From Arthrobacter sp. ISL-30 (GTDB lineage Bacteria; Actinomycetota; Actinomycetes; Actinomycetales; Micrococcaceae): a DNA stretch of 64,000 nt. A model generated the notes under the pieces. The model worked only from the letters and a program-made list of their open reading frames with translations. It was not told where the DNA came from and searched no databases. The stretch lies in NCBI RefSeq assembly GCF_018613855.1, contig NZ_JAGGPK010000017.1, positions 1 to 64,000 of the forward strand, given 5' to 3'. Positions 43,673 to 52,815 of the stretch are shown here, in pieces; positions within the stretch are counted from its first letter, which is position 1; every line of letters begins with the position of its first letter. The position numbers and the translations under genes were made by a program.

Positions 43673-45115
43673 ATGGACTACTACGCAATCAACTCCCTGC
43701 GTGAGAACCACGCAGGCTGGTCGTTGCTCCGCGCCCAGAACGCCCCGCTGGCACTGACCTTCTTCATGGCGGCCTTCACAGGCCCCAACCAGCGCAACAT
43801 AGGCCGGCAGCAACTCATCGACATCCTCGACGACGTCCTGTTCGGGCTCCGGGACGTAGAGGGCGAGGACAAGTTTCCGCGCCAGGCCTCGGAATACCTG
43901 GACGACTGGGCCGCTCCCGAAAAGGCATGGCTGCGAAAGTACTACGTTCAAGGTCAGGACGAGCCCGTTTATGACCTGACCCCTGCGGCAGAAGATGTGA
44001 TCCGTTGGGTGGAGAACCTGCGCGGCCGGGACTTCGTCGCCACCCAGTCCAGGCTGACGAGCATCTTCGCGGTCCTCAAGCAGCTGGTCCAGCAGTCCGA
44101 AACGGACCCCGAGGTTCGGCTCGCCGAACTCCAGCGCCAGCGAGACGAGCTCGACGCCGAGATGCAGCGGATCCGGGACGGCAACGTCAAGGTCATGAGC
44201 GCTCCTGAAGCCTTGGACCACTTCCAGCAGCTGACAGCTCTAGCCAAGGATCTGCTCTCAGATTTCCGCGAGGTCGAACAGAATTTCCGCAAGCTGGACA
44301 GGCAGGTTCGGGAGCAGATCGCCACGTGGGATGGCACCCAGGGCGAGCTGCTTCAGTCGATTTTCGAAAACCAGCAGGACATCAGCAGCTCCCTCCAGGG
44401 CAGGACCTTCCAGGGCTTCTGGGACTACCTGATGTCCCCGCAGGCACGCACCGAACTCCGGGACTTGCTGGAACGCGCAACCCAGATCGAAGCCCTCGCA
44501 CAACTCGACAACCTGCATACAGTAGTGAACCTCCAGCAAGACTGGCTTCCCGCCGTCGAACAGACCCAGGCGACCGTCCGGCAGCTGTCGCAGCAAATGC
44601 GACGGCTCCTGGACGACAAGGTGTTCCTGGAGAACAAGCGCATCATGCAGCTGATCCGCAGCATCGAATCAGCTGCGCTGTCCACTCGGGAGCGACCGCC
44701 GTCGGGAGTTTTCATGGACATCGCCGCGCCATCCGTGGACGTCGCGCTGCCCTTTGAGCGACCCCTCTATGAACCCAGCACGCGCGTTCTGGTCGATGAC
44801 GACGTCATTGCCGCCGATGACGCGGACCTGGACGCCGGCGCCCTCTTCAACCAGTTCCATGTGGACAAGGAGCGGCTCAGATCCAATATCGACGCCGTAC
44901 TCGCCGAGGAGGAGCAGGCTACTCTGGCAGAAATTACCGACGCCTATCCCCTGTCGCAGGGCTTGGCCGAGGTCGTCGCCTATTACCAGCTGGCCACGGA
45001 ATCCGACTGGGCCACTATCAACCCTGAGGCATCGCAACACTTGTCCTGGCAGTTGCCCGACGGCAGCATCCGCGAAGCTACCCTGGAACAGATCATTTTT
45101 GGAAGGCCCGCATGA
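43673..45115 (+). CDS. jetA: Wadjet JetA (DUF3375, MksF-like)
   Basis: A 480-residue protein opening DYYAINSLRENHAGWSLLRA, the DUF3375/JetA start; long helical segments fill the middle and a wing-like domain the N-terminus. JetA is the kleisin-type subunit of the SMC-like Wadjet (Mks) complex that restricts plasmids. ATG 43673 (GAGGG five bases upstream) is chosen over the longer ORF starting at 43553, whose first 40 residues have no family match. Overlaps jetB by four bases. Confidence 0.9.
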   Translation: MDYYAINSLRENHAGWSLLRAQNAPLALTFFMAAFTGPNQRNIGRQQLIDILDDVLFGLRDVEGEDKFPRQASEYLDDWAAPEKAWLRKYYVQGQDEPVYDLTPAAEDVIRWVENLRGRDFVATQSRLTSIFAVLKQLVQQSETDPEVRLAELQRQRDELDAEMQRIRDGNVKVMSAPEALDHFQQLTALAKDLLSDFREVEQNFRKLDRQVREQIATWDGTQGELLQSIFENQQDISSSLQGRTFQGFWDYLMSPQARTELRDLLERATQIEALAQLDNLHTVVNLQQDWLPAVEQTQATVRQLSQQMRRLLDDKVFLENKRIMQLIRSIESAALSTRERPPSGVFMDIAAPSVDVALPFERPLYEPSTRVLVDDDVIAADDADLDAGALFNQFHVDKERLRSNIDAVLAEEEQATLAEITDAYPLSQGLAEVVAYYQLATESDWATINPEASQHLSWQLPDGSIREATLEQIIFGRPA

Positions 45116-45744
45116 ATCCCGGAGCAGAAACGGAAACCCGGACGCCCGAGGAGCTTCCCGGCGTCGTCACCAGGCTTTTCAAAGGCGTGGTCTACGCCGA
45201 AGCGGATGAAAAGATCTGGCAGTCCCTGCTGGGCCTGACCTCCCACGTACGGGACTATGTCGCCGTGCTGGGGCTGGACCTCATCCTCGACGAATCGGAA
45301 GGCTACGCTTTCCTGAAGTCTCGGGAGGACGCGGACGGCACGCTGCCCCGGCTGATCCCGCGCCGCCAGTTGACCTTCAACGTCAGCCTGCTGCTGGCCT
45401 TGCTTCGCGCCCGTCTACTGGAATTCGACACCAACAGCAGCGAGCTCCGGCTCATCATGACCGAGCAGGACATCGCTGACATGGTCTCGGTTTTTCTGCC
45501 CGAATCCAGCAACGAAGCCCGCATCCTGGACAGGCTAAGCACCGACATCAAGAAGGTGGTGGAGCTCGGTTTCCTGAAGAGGCTAAAGGGACAAACCGGC
45601 ACCTATGAAGTGGCCCGCATCATCAAGGCTTTCGTGGACGCCCAGTGGCTGGAGGAGTTCGACGCGCGGCTGGCGGACTATCGCGCCTCGCTCGCCGGAA
45701 CGCCACTGGCAAGCGCCGAGGTCAAGGAGGTGGAAGGCACATGA
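45112..45744 (+). CDS. jetB: Wadjet JetB (DUF4194, MksE-like)
   Basis: A 210-residue protein of the DUF4194 family, with two winged-helix-like parts (about 20-90 and 120-185). It bridges the kleisin and the SMC subunit. It overlaps jetA by four bases and jetC by four bases, as expected for a complex made in fixed stoichiometry. Confidence 0.88.
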   Translation: MNPGAETETRTPEELPGVVTRLFKGVVYAEADEKIWQSLLGLTSHVRDYVAVLGLDLILDESEGYAFLKSREDADGTLPRLIPRRQLTFNVSLLLALLRARLLEFDTNSSELRLIMTEQDIADMVSVFLPESSNEARILDRLSTDIKKVVELGFLKRLKGQTGTYEVARIIKAFVDAQWLEEFDARLADYRASLAGTPLASAEVKEVEGT

Positions 45745-48700
45745 GCACCGAACTGCAGGACAGCCTTTTCAGCCTGGACGAGGCGTCTGAAGTAACGGGC
45801 CACAAGGCGGACGACGGCGGCACTCCCCCGGGCTTCCGGCTGCACCGTTTGGAGCTGCTCAATTGGGGCACCTTCCACCAGGGCGTGCGTACTTTCCGTC
45901 TGGACGGCGCCAACAGCCTGCTCACGGGCGATATCGGCTCAGGAAAGTCCACTGTGGTGGATGCGATCACTACCTTGTTGCTGCCGGCCAACCGGATCGA
46001 GTACAACAAGGCCGCCGGGGCGCAGAAGAAGGAGCGCACCCTGATGTCGTACGTCAGGGGCTTCCACAAGAGCACGCGAAGCACCGGCGGCGAATACTCC
46101 AAGCCTGTTGCACTGCGCGGCACTGGCACCCTGACGGTGGTGCTCGGCGTCTTCCACAATGCTGTGCTGGGCAAGTCGGTCAGCCTGGCCATCACGCTTT
46201 GGGCGGCCCAGGAGGCGGGCCAGCCCAACCGCTTCTACTCACTGGCGGAGGCCGATCAGTCCATAACTGAAGATTTTGCGAACTTCGGTCAGGACCCGTC
46301 AAAACTAAAGAAGAAACTGCGCGATGCCGGGGTCGCCGTCCACGACACCTTCGAGCCGTACGCCGCGGCGTTCAAACGGCAGTTTGGTATCAGCGGGAAC
46401 CAGGCGATGGAGCTCTTCCATCGTACGGTGTCCATGAAGCAGGTGGAGAATATCGCCTCCTTCGTGCGCACCAACATGCTTGAGGACGACGACGTCGCTA
46501 GCCGGATCACCAATCTGATCCACCACTTCGACGACCTCAAGAAGGCCCACGAGGCGGTGCTGCGCGCCAAGGACCAGATTGCCCTGCTGACGCCCGTCCG
46601 AGACGGCTCAGAGCTCTATGCAAAGCTGAGTCGCGAGGACGAGCTGGCCCGGGCGCAGAGGGACCAGCTTCATCCCTGGTTCACCAATCAAAAGCTTCAG
46701 TTGAGCCTGGAGCACCAGGCGGAACTGGAGCGCACCGGGGCACGGCTGCAGGAGGAAAGCGAGAAGCTCGGCACGGAAATCATTCAACTGCGGCACGAGC
46801 TGTCGGCGGTCCAGGAGGATATCCGCACCAACGGCGGCGGACGGTTGGCCGTCCTCGATGCCGAGATTTCACGACTCGGCACTGAGTCGCGGGCCCAGCG
46901 GACGCGTTTCGAAACTTATACGACCGCGGCCACCGAGCTGGGACTGCAGGTCCCGGAAGACAGGGTGCTCTTTGACCGGAATGCGTCCCGCCTGGTCGAG
47001 GTGGAAGAGGAGATGCGCACCAGTTCCGGGGAGCTGCAGGAGAAGCTGACCCAACTGAATATTGCTCGTAAAGACCTCGAGGACCAACTCGCCGAGATCA
47101 GCGCCGAACTAAGCAGCCTGCAGTCCCGGCCCAACCTCCTGCCGCGCCCCCAACTGGAGCTCCGCCGTCGTCTATGTGAGGGAACCAGCATCGCGGAAAG
47201 CGAGCTGCCCTACGTCGGCGAGCTGCTGCGAGTCCGCGACGGCGAAGGCGCGTGGGAGGGTGCCGCGGAGCGGACGCTGCACGGCTTTGCGCTCTCGCTG
47301 CTGGTGCCCTCCGAGCATTACGCCGCTGTGAGCAGCTGGGTGGATGGCAACAACCTGCGCGGCAGGCTGGTGTACCTGAAGATCGGGGAAACCTATGTAC
47401 CGAAGTCAGCCGAGCCGGGAACGTTGGCCGCCAAGATAGCGATCAAACAGGGCACCCCTTTCCGCGATTTCCTGCTGGACGAGCTCAACAGCCGCTTCGA
47501 TTATTTTTGCTGCGACAGCCTGGAAGATTTCCGCCGCTATCCCAAGGCGCTGACCGTCAATGGGCAGCTGAAGGGCGGGCGTGGGCGGCACGAGAAGGAC
47601 GACCGTCGTGACCTGGCCGACCGGCGAAACTATGTGCTCGGCTGGGACAACCATGACAAGATCGCCCGGTTCCTCACTGAACAGGACGAATTGCAGGGCA
47701 AGCTGCGGAGTGTTACGGCGCAGCTGGGTAAGGTCAACGACGCTTTGGGCGTGTTGGGCAGGAAGAACCAGCAGCTCGGTACGGTCCGATCAGTGGCGGA
47801 TTTCGGCGAGATTAGCTGGCAGCTCACCGCGCGACGGATCGAAGAGCTGAAGCGGGAGAAGGCCGAGCTTGAGTCGGCCAGCGACGTGCTCCAGCAGCTC
47901 ACGGCGAAGGAGGCCGCCGTCGTCGACAAGCTGGCCCGCCTCGAGGACAAAGTGGGCAAGCTCCGCGAACGGCGCGGCGCCAATGAGAAGGATGCAAGGG
48001 ACATCGCCGAAGCAATAGACGAATGCGGTGTTGTCTTGGCGGAAAGTCCGTTGACGGACGACGGCGGGGTGCTGGCTGCTGTTGCACAGCTCACCGCCGG
48101 GGTACTCGGAGACAAGACGTTGACCTACAAGAACACGGGGACCGTGGAAAGTTCCGTCCGCGCGGGGCTGACAGACACCATCGACGCCCTGTCCAAGCGG
48201 ATCGCCCGTGCCGCGGAGAACACCGTGCGGCTCATGGCGGACTTCCGCAACAAGTACCCGAACGAGACGACGGATTTTGATGCATCGCTGGAGGCCGCCA
48301 GCGAGTACAACCGGCTGCTCGAGCAGCTGGCCAGCAACGACCTTCCCCGGTTCGAGGCCCGTTTCAAGGAATCGTTGAACCAGAACACCATCCACGAGGT
48401 AGTGGCGTTTAACGCGTTCCTGGACGGCCGGCGGCAGGACATCGTGAACCGGATCGGCGAAATCAACCAGTCCCTGGCCGGGATCGAATACAACGCCGGT
48501 CGCCACATCCAACTGGAGCATCAGAACAGCACTGACTTGGACGTACGCCAGTTCGGGATGGACCTCCGAGCATGTTCCGAGGGGACCATCGGCGATGACG
48601 ATCAGTACTCCGAGCAGAAATACTTGCAGGTGGAGCGGCTGATCGAACGTTTCCGGGGCCGGGACGGCTACACCACGCTGGATGAGCGGTGGACGGCCAA

Positions 48701-49142
48701 GGTCACGGACGTGCGGAACTGGTTCACGTTCTCGGCGTCGGAAAAGTGGACCGAAACCGGCGAGGAGTTCGAACACTTCACCGATTCGGGCGGCAAGTCC
48801 GGCGGCCAGAAGGAAAAGCTGGCTTACACGATCCTTGCGGCGGCGCTGGCGTTCCAGTTTGGGCTGGCTTCAGGAAAAGCCTCGAAGGGGCGCAGTTTCC
48901 GCTTTGTAGTTATTGACGAAGCGTTCGGCCGCGGCTCCGATGAGTCCGCGCGCTACGGCCTGGAGTTGTTCCAACGGATGAAGCTCCAGTTGCTGATCGT
49001 CACGCCGCTGCAGAAGATCCATGTGATCGAGCCGTTCGTCTCGCACGTGGGATTCGTGGCAAACACCAATGGCGACGATTCCCAGCTGCGCAACATGACC
49101 ATCCAGGAATACCGGGACGAACGGGACAGGCGTGCCGGCTAA
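45741..49142 (+). CDS. jetC: Wadjet JetC (SMC-like ATPase, MksB-like)
   Basis: An 1133-residue SMC-like ATPase: Walker A GDIGSGKST (63-71), a long coiled coil with a hinge-like middle domain (roughly 480-640), signature SGGQKEKLAY (about 1020), and Walker B FRFVVIDEAFG (about 1055). It extrudes DNA loops; Wadjet recognises small circular DNA this way. ATG 45741 overlaps jetB by four bases and is preferred over the upstream start at 45645. Confidence 0.92.
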   Translation: MSTELQDSLFSLDEASEVTGHKADDGGTPPGFRLHRLELLNWGTFHQGVRTFRLDGANSLLTGDIGSGKSTVVDAITTLLLPANRIEYNKAAGAQKKERTLMSYVRGFHKSTRSTGGEYSKPVALRGTGTLTVVLGVFHNAVLGKSVSLAITLWAAQEAGQPNRFYSLAEADQSITEDFANFGQDPSKLKKKLRDAGVAVHDTFEPYAAAFKRQFGISGNQAMELFHRTVSMKQVENIASFVRTNMLEDDDVASRITNLIHHFDDLKKAHEAVLRAKDQIALLTPVRDGSELYAKLSREDELARAQRDQLHPWFTNQKLQLSLEHQAELERTGARLQEESEKLGTEIIQLRHELSAVQEDIRTNGGGRLAVLDAEISRLGTESRAQRTRFETYTTAATELGLQVPEDRVLFDRNASRLVEVEEEMRTSSGELQEKLTQLNIARKDLEDQLAEISAELSSLQSRPNLLPRPQLELRRRLCEGTSIAESELPYVGELLRVRDGEGAWEGAAERTLHGFALSLLVPSEHYAAVSSWVDGNNLRGRLVYLKIGETYVPKSAEPGTLAAKIAIKQGTPFRDFLLDELNSRFDYFCCDSLEDFRRYPKALTVNGQLKGGRGRHEKDDRRDLADRRNYVLGWDNHDKIARFLTEQDELQGKLRSVTAQLGKVNDALGVLGRKNQQLGTVRSVADFGEISWQLTARRIEELKREKAELESASDVLQQLTAKEAAVVDKLARLEDKVGKLRERRGANEKDARDIAEAIDECGVVLAESPLTDDGGVLAAVAQLTAGVLGDKTLTYKNTGTVESSVRAGLTDTIDALSKRIARAAENTVRLMADFRNKYPNETTDFDASLEAASEYNRLLEQLASNDLPRFEARFKESLNQNTIHEVVAFNAFLDGRRQDIVNRIGEINQSLAGIEYNAGRHIQLEHQNSTDLDVRQFGMDLRACSEGTIGDDDQYSEQKYLQVERLIERFRGRDGYTTLDERWTAKVTDVRNWFTFSASEKWTETGEEFEHFTDSGGKSGGQKEKLAYTILAAALAFQFGLASGKASKGRSFRFVVIDEAFGRGSDESARYGLELFQRMKLQLLIVTPLQKIHVIEPFVSHVGFVANTNGDDSQLRNMTIQEYRDERDRRAG

Positions 49143-50415
49143 CGTTGGCCAGCGGCGCTGGACGACGCTCTCGGGGCTGCGGGCACAGTCAGTGGGGGCC
49201 TGGAACCGTGGCCAGTTGTTGCGCGAACTGCTGGAACCTTCGGGTGGATACCCTCGCCGCCGTCCGCTGAAACGCCCGACGGCGGCCGAGCTGCTGAGGG
49301 ACTACGCTGCTGCCCGGGACTGGGCCGGCGAGCTGTTTGCCGGAGTCGGGAATTACACCCTCGAAACCGCCGAGAGCGGGCGTAATACGATTGGGGCAAA
49401 CACGCTGCCCATCGCTGCCGTCTTTGCGACTGCTGAGAATGAGATTGCCTTTGCCGGGAAGACGCGCGAGTCGGCGAGTTTCCTTAATCTCGCTGCCGGG
49501 CTGATCGAGCTCGATCCCGCGTTCCGGCGTTGGGCCTTGCGGCGACCACTGCAATTGCTGGAACTTGGCGATGCAGCGCTGACCGCGGCCCGGGTGACAC
49601 TCTGGTTGCGCGACAATCCCTTACCGGGAATCTACGTTCGGCAGTTGAGCCTCCCGGGAGTCCATACGAAGTTCATCGAGACGCACCGGAAGGTCATTGA
49701 CCAGATGGTGACCACGCTGCGAACTCCTGAACCGGCGGAATCCGATCAGGCAGCGCTGGAGTCAGCGTCGGACGTGTCCGAGGATGCGCACCTGGAGACT
49801 GATGACCTAGACATGACCAGCCGCGACGGAGTGGCTCGAACGCCAGCGGCGAAGTTTGCCGCGCGCCACGGGTTCCTGCATCCTCCGGAACTCGTGCGCT
49901 TCCGGCTTCTGGATCCGGACATTCCCGCTCTGGGCGGGGCTCGCGACATCACAGTCACGGCCGAGGCATTCAGCACGCTCAGCCTCCCGGTCCATACCGT
50001 TATTGCGACTGAAAACCAGGTGAATTTCCTTGCGCTTCCCGATCAGGCGGGGACGTTGGCCCTTTATGGAGGCGGCTACGGCTTCACGTCTCTGCGGGAT
50101 GCGGCGTGGTTACAGAATTGCGAACTTATGTACTGGGGAGATCTGGATACCCATGGCTTCGGGATCCTAGATCAACTTCGAGCCGTTCATCCGCATGTTC
50201 TGAGCGTCCTGATGGACGAGGCAACGCTATTGGCGCATCGCCCTGCTTGGGGAACCGAGGCGTCGCCATCACGTGCTGTGCTCAGCAGGCTGACGGCTGA
50301 GGAGGCTGCGGTGTACAGGTCGTTAGTGGACGGAACGCACGGCATCTCGGTGCGCCTCGAACAGGAACTGATCCGCTGGGACTGGGCCCTGGAGCAGTTG
50401 AGTCTCAGCTTCTAG
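49132..50415 (+). CDS. jetD: Wadjet JetD nuclease (DUF3322-DUF2220, MksG-like)
   Basis: A 427-residue protein. The N-terminal DUF3322 part covers about 1-200 and the C-terminal DUF2220 part has the TOPRIM core: E in IATENQVNFLALP and D337/D339 in YWGDLDTHGF. JetD cleaves plasmid DNA. The GTG start at 49132 overlaps the jetC stop. A decayed copy of its last 76 codons lies at 54822-55052. Confidence 0.9.
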   Translation: MPANVGQRRWTTLSGLRAQSVGAWNRGQLLRELLEPSGGYPRRRPLKRPTAAELLRDYAAARDWAGELFAGVGNYTLETAESGRNTIGANTLPIAAVFATAENEIAFAGKTRESASFLNLAAGLIELDPAFRRWALRRPLQLLELGDAALTAARVTLWLRDNPLPGIYVRQLSLPGVHTKFIETHRKVIDQMVTTLRTPEPAESDQAALESASDVSEDAHLETDDLDMTSRDGVARTPAAKFAARHGFLHPPELVRFRLLDPDIPALGGARDITVTAEAFSTLSLPVHTVIATENQVNFLALPDQAGTLALYGGGYGFTSLRDAAWLQNCELMYWGDLDTHGFGILDQLRAVHPHVLSVLMDEATLLAHRPAWGTEASPSRAVLSRLTAEEAAVYRSLVDGTHGISVRLEQELIRWDWALEQLSLSF

Positions 50416-50740
50416 TGCGGCGACCCTGACCGATCGGCGAAAGCGTCGAGGGCCTTGAGGATCTCGTCCGAGCGCCAGTGCCGGCCACGTTTGAATTTGT
50501 CGAAGCCCTGCACCACGCCGGCATCTTCCAGGACCTGCATCTGCCGCCAAATGGTGGCCGGGGCGAGGCCGAGGCGGCTCTCGAGCAGCTGGGCGTTCAC
50601 GACCGGCTGGCGGGCCAGCAGGTCGGCGATCTTCCAGGCGGCGGCGTCCCTGCGAGCCTTGATGCTGTCCTTCCAGCGATCTCTTGCGGCGGTGATGTCG
50701 GCGGCTAATTGCTTGCCGTTGTCAATGGCGCGGAACGTCG
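50412..50740 (-). pseudogene. Fic-family C-terminal remnant
   Basis: The reading frame (up to 50819) encodes NGKQLAADITAARDRWKDSI, KARRDAAAWKIADLL and a winged helix LESRLGLAPATIWRQMQVLE, a pattern seen at the C-terminus of Fic-family proteins. The catalytic HPFxxGNGR motif is absent and no suitable upstream exon exists. It is convergent with jetD and overlaps its last four bases. Confidence 0.6.
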
Positions 50741-50887
50741 GCTTGAAGGTGCGGCTGCATTCCCCTCCAAGCCGCCGAGTTTGAAACAATAGACAATGCA
50801 GCACCAGCGAAAGGGGCACGTCGTGGTGAGCAGAATCGCGGTGCCGGGCGCTGAAACTTTCGGATCAGCACACGCACGTTTCCGCCC

Positions 50888-51658
50888 GTGATGACCGACG
50901 ACCAGACGCATGGGGGCCAGCGCCGCGCGCTTCGGCCGCTCTTTGGTCTTTTCCTGCTCGGAGTGCTCGCGTCAGTGCTGGCGTTCCTCGGGCCCGGCTT
51001 ACTCAGTAATTTGCGCACTGAGGACGGCTGGCTGCTGTGGCGCCCGGAGTGCGTCGTTGAAACCTCCGAGGGGGAGGTCGGTCTGGATCGTGATGAAGCG
51101 AAGCTGGTCACCAGAGCGGTGGCGCTCCTCTCCCGCGGGATGGCCGCTCCGGACACCGCCGGCATCGACGCGGCCGTGTTGCAGCGGCTGGCCGACGGGC
51201 CACCCGAGGACGCTGGTCCTACCCTGGCCTGCCGGGGCTCGGCCGCCAGTGACCTGCAGGAACAGCAGTTGGGTGTCACCGGCCTGACACCGCGCGCCGA
51301 GCGGTTGCGTGCGGCGATGACCGAGGTGTTCGGCGACCAAAGCCTGGGCGGGTTCGCCCCGGGTGGCATAGATCAGGGGCACGGAGCGGAGTCGACGCAC
51401 TACGACGGCCGGGCAATCGACATCTTCTTCCGCCCGGTGACCGAGGAGAACCAGCGTAAGGGGTGGATGCTGGCTCACTGGCTCGTCGCCCACGCCGAGG
51501 ACCTGGACATCCAGTACGTCATCTTCGACGATCGGATCTGGAGCGTACACAGCTTCCGAGGGCAATGGCAGGACTACGACGCACCTGAGCCCCGCAACGA
51601 GATCCTGCGTCACCTCGACCACGTACACGTGGACGTGCTGGGCGGAAGCCGCGACTAG
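50888..51658 (+). CDS. Membrane-anchored ARB_07466-like protein
   Basis: A 256-residue protein with one N-terminal helix (about 16-38) and an exported C-terminal domain with H in ESTHYDGRAID, D in the same segment and HLDHVHVDV near the end. This is the HxxxxxxD...HxH metal-type pattern seen in ARB_07466-like and M15-related peptidase folds. Cell-wall activity is possible but unproven. Its stop codon is part of the CTAG target of the IS5 element. Confidence 0.72.
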   Translation: MMTDDQTHGGQRRALRPLFGLFLLGVLASVLAFLGPGLLSNLRTEDGWLLWRPECVVETSEGEVGLDRDEAKLVTRAVALLSRGMAAPDTAGIDAAVLQRLADGPPEDAGPTLACRGSAASDLQEQQLGVTGLTPRAERLRAAMTEVFGDQSLGGFAPGGIDQGHGAESTHYDGRAIDIFFRPVTEENQRKGWMLAHWLVAHAEDLDIQYVIFDDRIWSVHSFRGQWQDYDAPEPRNEILRHLDHVHVDVLGGSRD

Positions 51659-52603
51659 GGCGTGTTGCTAAACCCATCTGATGTTTGGATGCGGTTGGCT
51701 GGTGTGATGGGCAATCGCTTTTTGATATCCGACGAGGTGTGGGCCGAGATCGGACCGCTGTTTCCTGCGTGGAAGGGCAACGGGCGCCCGGTCGCGGACC
51801 GCCGCACGGTCGTGGAGGGGACGGCATGGAAGTTCCGGACGGGGGCGCCTTGGCGGGATCTTCCCGAGCATTTCGGGAACTGGAACACCGTGTTCAAGAA
51901 CTTCGACCGCTGGGCCAAGGACGGCACTTGGACGAAGGTGCTCGAACACGTCCAGACCCGCGCCGAAACCCTTGGCGATCTCGACTGGGTCGCCTCAATC
52001 GATTCCACGATCGTGCGCGTCCACCAGCATGGTGCGACCCTTCCCCGTCACACAGGGGGAGCCGTCGAATTACATGAAACTCGGCCTGGAACCGCCTGAC
52101 CACGCGATCGGACGATCCCGCGGCGGCCTGACGTCCAAGCTTCACATGGCCACCGACGGCAAAGGGCGGATGCTCTCAGCCGTCCTAACAGCCGGCAACA
52201 TCAACGACACGACCATGATGGCCGCGACGCTGGAACAAATCAGAGTTCCACGCCCGGGAAGGGGAAGACCGCGCACCCGCCCGGACCAGGTCCTGGCAGA
52301 CAAGGGCTACGCCTCGAGAGCCAACCGCATCTGGCTGGCCGATCGCGGCATCAAGGCCACTATCCCGGAGAAGTCCGACCAGGCAGCCAACCGGAAACGG
52401 AAGGGCTCCGCTGGCGGGCGTCCGCCAGCATTCGACAGCGAGGCCTACAAGGGCCGCAACGTCGTCGAGCGGGGATTCAGCCGGCTCAAAGACTGGCGCG
52501 GCCTCGCCATGAGATCCGACAAGACCGCACGCAACTACCTCGCCGCCATTCAGCTCGCTGCATCACTCGTCTGGCTAAAAGCCAGCTTTAGCAACAACAC
52601 TCC
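51659..52603 (+). mobile_element. IS5-family insertion sequence (945 bp)
   Basis: The element is flanked by CTAG (51655-51658 and 52604-52607), a YTAR target typical of IS5 relatives. Ends share GGxGTGTTG and GCTAAA with a 3-base indel. It carries two overlapping frames (orfA, orfB) encoding a DDE transposase. Confidence 0.85.
51707..52099 (+). CDS. IS5 transposase orfA
   Basis: N-terminal half of the transposase: an HTH-like start NRFLISDEVWAEIG, the DUF4096-type region PAWKGNGRP and PWRDLPEHFGNWNTV, and the first catalytic D in VASIDSTIVRVHQHG. The frame ends at 52099. GGGGG at 52055-52059 is a plausible +1 shift site into orfB. Confidence 0.8.
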   Translation: MGNRFLISDEVWAEIGPLFPAWKGNGRPVADRRTVVEGTAWKFRTGAPWRDLPEHFGNWNTVFKNFDRWAKDGTWTKVLEHVQTRAETLGDLDWVASIDSTIVRVHQHGATLPRHTGGAVELHETRPGTA

Positions 52604-52607
52604 CTAG
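51972..52607 (+). CDS. IS5 transposase orfB (frameshifted)
   Basis: Catalytic half with second D (QVLADKGYAS) and E (GRNVVERGFSRLKDWRG) of the DDE triad. The true protein is made by frameshift from orfA, so its own ATG is not meaningful. The stop codon TAG lies in the duplicated target CTAG, not in the element. Confidence 0.8.
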   Translation: MAISTGSPQSIPRSCASTSMVRPFPVTQGEPSNYMKLGLEPPDHAIGRSRGGLTSKLHMATDGKGRMLSAVLTAGNINDTTMMAATLEQIRVPRPGRGRPRTRPDQVLADKGYASRANRIWLADRGIKATIPEKSDQAANRKRKGSAGGRPPAFDSEAYKGRNVVERGFSRLKDWRGLAMRSDKTARNYLAAIQLAASLVWLKASFSNNTP

Positions 52608-52815
52608 GGAACAGGCCTCAACCACTGGAGGACACTGAGCCTCGCGAGCCAGGGATGCCCCCCGTGAGAGGGCCAAATGGACTAACACCGACACGTTGTG
52701 AGAAGCTTCACAGGTTTTGGTGTGTGGTGTGCGCCACTGCGTCCACCGACCATGCGCACCACCAAACCACATCCCCGACCGCATCACCCACGCTCTTCAT
52801 GGAGGGAACCCACTC

